Assembly (NCBI GenBank): GCA_005878685.1
Contig: VBLN01000280.1
Span: forward strand, 473 to 7,377
Origin: Deltaproteobacteria bacterium
GTDB taxonomy: Bacteria > Desulfobacterota > Binatia > UBA9968
DNA: 6,905 nucleotides
Reading direction: 5' to 3'
Shown here one piece after another: positions 4,815-6,905 of the stretch; position 1 is the stretch's first letter; every line of letters starts with the position of its first letter. Both the position numbers and the translations under genes were made by a program. The notes under the pieces are model-generated. The model saw only the letters and a list, made by a program, of their open reading frames with translations, did not search any database and was not told where the DNA came from.

Positions 4815-6326
4815 ATGGCCGAACATTATGACGTCATTATCATCGGAGGCGGCTCCGCGGGCTGCGCGGCCGCCGCCCGCCTCAGCGAAGAGCCGAAGCG
4901 AAAGGTGCTGCTTTTGGAAGCCGGCCCCGACCCCGATCCGATTCCAGATATCGTTTCCGACGCCTCTCAACAGACGCGCCTCTTATTGGAATCGCCGTAC
5001 GTGATTATGTACCCAACCCAAAGAAAGGTCGATGGCAGCACGTACTACGCGGTCGCGGGGCGAATCATGGGGGGTGGCTCGTCGGTCAACGTCATGTCGG
5101 TGCTGCGTCCGATGAAGCATGATCTGGACACCTGGGTCGCGCACGGCAACCCCGACTGGTCTTATGAGAAGTGCCTTCCAGTGATGAAGCGGATCGAGTC
5201 GGATCAGGACTATCCCGACAGCCCGATTCACGGCTCGAACGGTCCGCTTTATGTGAAGCGACCGTTTACTCTCGACATGCCGGCGTCCGCTCCGGTTCGA
5301 GCGTACATCGATCGGGCCCTGAGCATGGGATTGCCGCAATGTCCGGACCTCAACGTCCCTGAGCCGATGGGAGTATGCGCGTCACCTTACAACATCAAAA
5401 ACGGCAAGCGCCAATCAACTACGGTAGCGTACTTGAATCTCGCACGCGGGCGCAGCAACCTCACGATCGTCGCCGAAGCGGCGGTGCGCTCTTTAAAAGT
5501 CTCGGGCAGGAAAGTCGAAGAGGTCGTATACGAGAAGGACGGTCAGCCACAGAGGGTCTCGGGCGATCACGTGGCGCTGAGCGCGGGAGTTTATCACAGC
5601 CCGCAGATCCTCATGCTTTCCGGAATCGGTCCGGTCAAAGAACTCGAACGTTTAGGTGTCAAGGTCGCGCTGCCGCTGGAAGGGGTCGGCGAGAACTATC
5701 AGGACCACCCTGTCGCGTACCTGACCTTCGAAGGGCCAACGCACTTCAGCGAAGACTGGGTGGTGCCTCGCTTCCGGCTGATCACCAAAAGCGATCCGAG
5801 CCGGCCGTGCGCCAACTTTCACATCGTGATGCGTCCGCCGACCGAAGTCCAGGGCATCAAGCGGATGATGCCGATCTCGGCGCATCTGCTCGAACAGAGC
5901 AACCGCGGGCGGCTGACGCTGAAGAGCTCCGACCCGCATGAACTCCCGGCCATCGACTCGCGCATGCTTGAAGATCCCAAAGATATCGAAGCGATGACCC
6001 GCACCATGCGCTTCATTTTCGACTTGGTCCAGCACGAGTCGATGAAATCCTATTATGGTCCGTTGATCCAGCCGACGCCGAAGGAAGACTGGGCGAAATT
6101 CGCCCGCGCGACCTACGACAGCTATCATCACGGAGTGGGGACCTGCATGATGGGCCCGGCCTCGAACAAGATGGCGGTGGTCGATCAGCGCCTCCGCGTC
6201 CATGGGATGGACAACCTCTGGGTGGGCGACGCCTCGATCATGCCCACGGTGACGCACGCCAACACGAATCTGACCTCGATCATGATCGGCGAACGCCTGT
6301 CCGACTTTATCAAACAGTATGCGTAA
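4815..6326 (+). CDS. GMC family FAD-dependent oxidoreductase (choline dehydrogenase-like)
   Basis: This complete 503-residue flavoprotein is of usual GMC length. An N-terminal Rossmann fold binds FAD: DVIIIGGGSAG (6-16), with LLLEAG (32-37) supplying the ribose-binding acidic residue. GMC signature 1 is GRIMGGGSSVNVM (82-94) and signature 2 is GVYHSPQILMLSGIG (258-272). The C-terminal motif SYHHGVGTCMMG (436-447) carries the predicted catalytic His439, and DASIMPTVTHANTN (472-485) carries the second active-site position. The family oxidises alcohols to aldehydes or ketones using FAD; the acceptor may be a quinone, cytochrome or oxygen. The position usually Arg or Lys in GTCRMG is Met445. There is no signal peptide, so a cytoplasmic location is likely. 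The specific alcohol cannot be named; the choline dehydrogenase label is superfamily-level only. It is probably co-transcribed with the CoxG-like gene. Confidence 0.95.
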   Translation: MAEHYDVIIIGGGSAGCAAAARLSEEPKRKVLLLEAGPDPDPIPDIVSDASQQTRLLLESPYVIMYPTQRKVDGSTYYAVAGRIMGGGSSVNVMSVLRPMKHDLDTWVAHGNPDWSYEKCLPVMKRIESDQDYPDSPIHGSNGPLYVKRPFTLDMPASAPVRAYIDRALSMGLPQCPDLNVPEPMGVCASPYNIKNGKRQSTTVAYLNLARGRSNLTIVAEAAVRSLKVSGRKVEEVVYEKDGQPQRVSGDHVALSAGVYHSPQILMLSGIGPVKELERLGVKVALPLEGVGENYQDHPVAYLTFEGPTHFSEDWVVPRFRLITKSDPSRPCANFHIVMRPPTEVQGIKRMMPISAHLLEQSNRGRLTLKSSDPHELPAIDSRMLEDPKDIEAMTRTMRFIFDLVQHESMKSYYGPLIQPTPKEDWAKFARATYDSYHHGVGTCMMGPASNKMAVVDQRLRVHGMDNLWVGDASIMPTVTHANTNLTSIMIGERLSDFIKQYA

Positions 6327-6331
6327 GCGGG

Positions 6332-6355
6332 GAGCTGAACACCGCTAGACAGCTC
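6332..6355. terminator. Weak hairpin between convergent genes
   Basis: GAGCTG (6332-6337) pairs with CAGCTC (6350-6355) across a 12-base loop and is followed on the plus strand by TTCTT. It begins six bases after the GMC stop and overlaps the last codons of the convergent hydrolase gene. The stem is short and the T tract imperfect, so it is only a candidate terminator. It is the best one in the 18-bp gap. Confidence 0.3.
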
Positions 6356-6905
6356 TTCTTGGCCGCTCCTGCTTAAGATGCTTCTTGACCTCGTCGAGAT
6401 GCATCACGTCCGCGTATTTATGATGCAAATCGAAGAGACTCACCTTGTGGGAGAGAAGACTCCGGTCGAAGCAACACTCCTCGACGACAACGGTGTGAAA
6501 TCCGTAGGAGTAGCTATCGACGACGCTGGCGCGAACGCAGCCGCTCGTGCTCTCGCCGCAGACGATCAGGCTATCTGTTCCCATTTGGGTGAGGTGAGCC
6601 ACCAAAGGCGTGCCGAAAAAACCGCTTGCCCGTTCCTTGTAGATGACGAGATCGCCGGCTTCGGGCTTAAAATCTTCGCGGATTTCGAAAGCATTCTTAT
6701 CTATCTTCGTCCCCTGGCGGTTAGTTGCCCGCACGGCGCCGGGCTGGACTTCCTTGCGAGTCTCCGTCGTCGTATAGATGACCGGAATGCGCAGCGAGCG
6801 CGCTAAGCTCAGCAGCTCCTGAATCGGTTTGATCGCATTCCAAGCGTGAGCCCCGCACGAGCTCTTGAACTCCTTAGCCACTTCATGAACCGGCCTTGGC
6901 CCGCC
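6345..6905 (-). CDS. Isochorismatase-fold cysteine hydrolase, N-carbamoylsarcosine amidase-like (5' end outside window)
   Basis: The frame is open from the right edge to a TAG at 6345, giving 187 codons. Residues here are numbered from the edge. The protein belongs to the cysteine hydrolase (isochorismatase) superfamily, which hydrolyses amide or related bonds with an Asp-Lys-Cys triad. The strand PVIYTT (41-46), the Lys in VIYKERASGFFGTPL (K90) and the nucleophile in CGESTSGCVRASVVDSYSYGF (C123) are visible. The Asp-bearing first strand is expected about 40-50 residues upstream, outside the window. A GTG at 6881 is not the real start: the frame continues upstream with PVHEVAKEFKSSCG, typical of the N-carbamoylsarcosine-amidase-like branch just after its first strand. 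The C-terminal part DLHHKYADVMHLDEV (159-173) also fits. Substrate unknown; it is convergent with the GMC gene, so co-regulation is not implied. Confidence 0.88.
   Translation of the reverse strand, partial: GGPRPVHEVAKEFKSSCGAHAWNAIKPIQELLSLARSLRIPVIYTTTETRKEVQPGAVRATNRQGTKIDKNAFEIREDFKPEAGDLVIYKERASGFFGTPLVAHLTQMGTDSLIVCGESTSGCVRASVVDSYSYGFHTVVVEECCFDRSLLSHKVSLFDLHHKYADVMHLDEVKKHLKQERPRRAV

Noticed and set aside
5375..6257. Alternative-frame ORFs of 188 and 201 codons inside the GMC gene
   Set aside because: Arg/His-rich shadows typical of GC-rich coding DNA; the GMC frame carries all family motifs.
1..6905. Mobile elements, CRISPR array, tRNA or rRNA genes
   Set aside because: Looked for transposase-like proteins, regularly spaced repeats and RNA gene patterns; none is visible.

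Overview
The window is a compact, gene-dense piece of bacterial chromosome, moderately GC-rich by eye, with no rRNA, tRNA, insertion sequence, phage gene or CRISPR array that I can see. The gene content (a FadR-type GntR regulator, a 2-oxoacid oxidoreductase subunit, a CoxG-like SRPBCC protein, a GMC flavoenzyme and an N-carbamoylsarcosine-amidase-like cysteine hydrolase) suggests a free-living, metabolically versatile soil or sediment bacterium, such as a deltaproteobacterial, Rokubacteria, Tectomicrobia or Binatota type lineage. That placement is inference; nothing here is a taxonomic marker.

Left part (1-1509, minus strand): a GntR/FadR regulator is followed, through an ATGA stop-start overlap, by a gene running off the left edge that looks like a gamma-type subunit of a 2-oxoacid:acceptor oxidoreductase. 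The regulator has a recognisable promoter (TTGACA, 17 bp, TATTGG) whose -10 region carries a perfect TGGTC-T-GACCA palindrome, the class of operator FadR-family proteins bind. It is probably a self-regulated 2-oxo-acid or related carboxylate module.

Middle (1524-4180, minus strand): a small DUF1992 protein, a two-palindrome element, an MFS transporter, and a DUF1152 protein whose reading frame is broken once. The DUF1152 and MFS genes are 7 bp apart and were probably one transcription unit. A possible remnant of a small ORF overlaps the DUF1152 start.

Right part (4338-6326, plus strand): a CoxG-like SRPBCC protein and a full-length GMC oxidoreductase, 18 bp apart and presumably co-transcribed, diverge from the DUF1152 gene across about 157 bp of intergenic DNA. 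Convergent to them, a cysteine hydrolase of the isochorismatase/N-carbamoylsarcosine amidase type runs off the right edge (its 5' end is outside the window).

I do not see a clearly new multi-gene system. The points most worth following are the autoregulatory FadR/oxidoreductase pair, the frameshifted DUF1152 gene beside a transporter, and the pairing of a CoxG-like protein with a GMC oxidoreductase in place of the usual CO-dehydrogenase-type partners.
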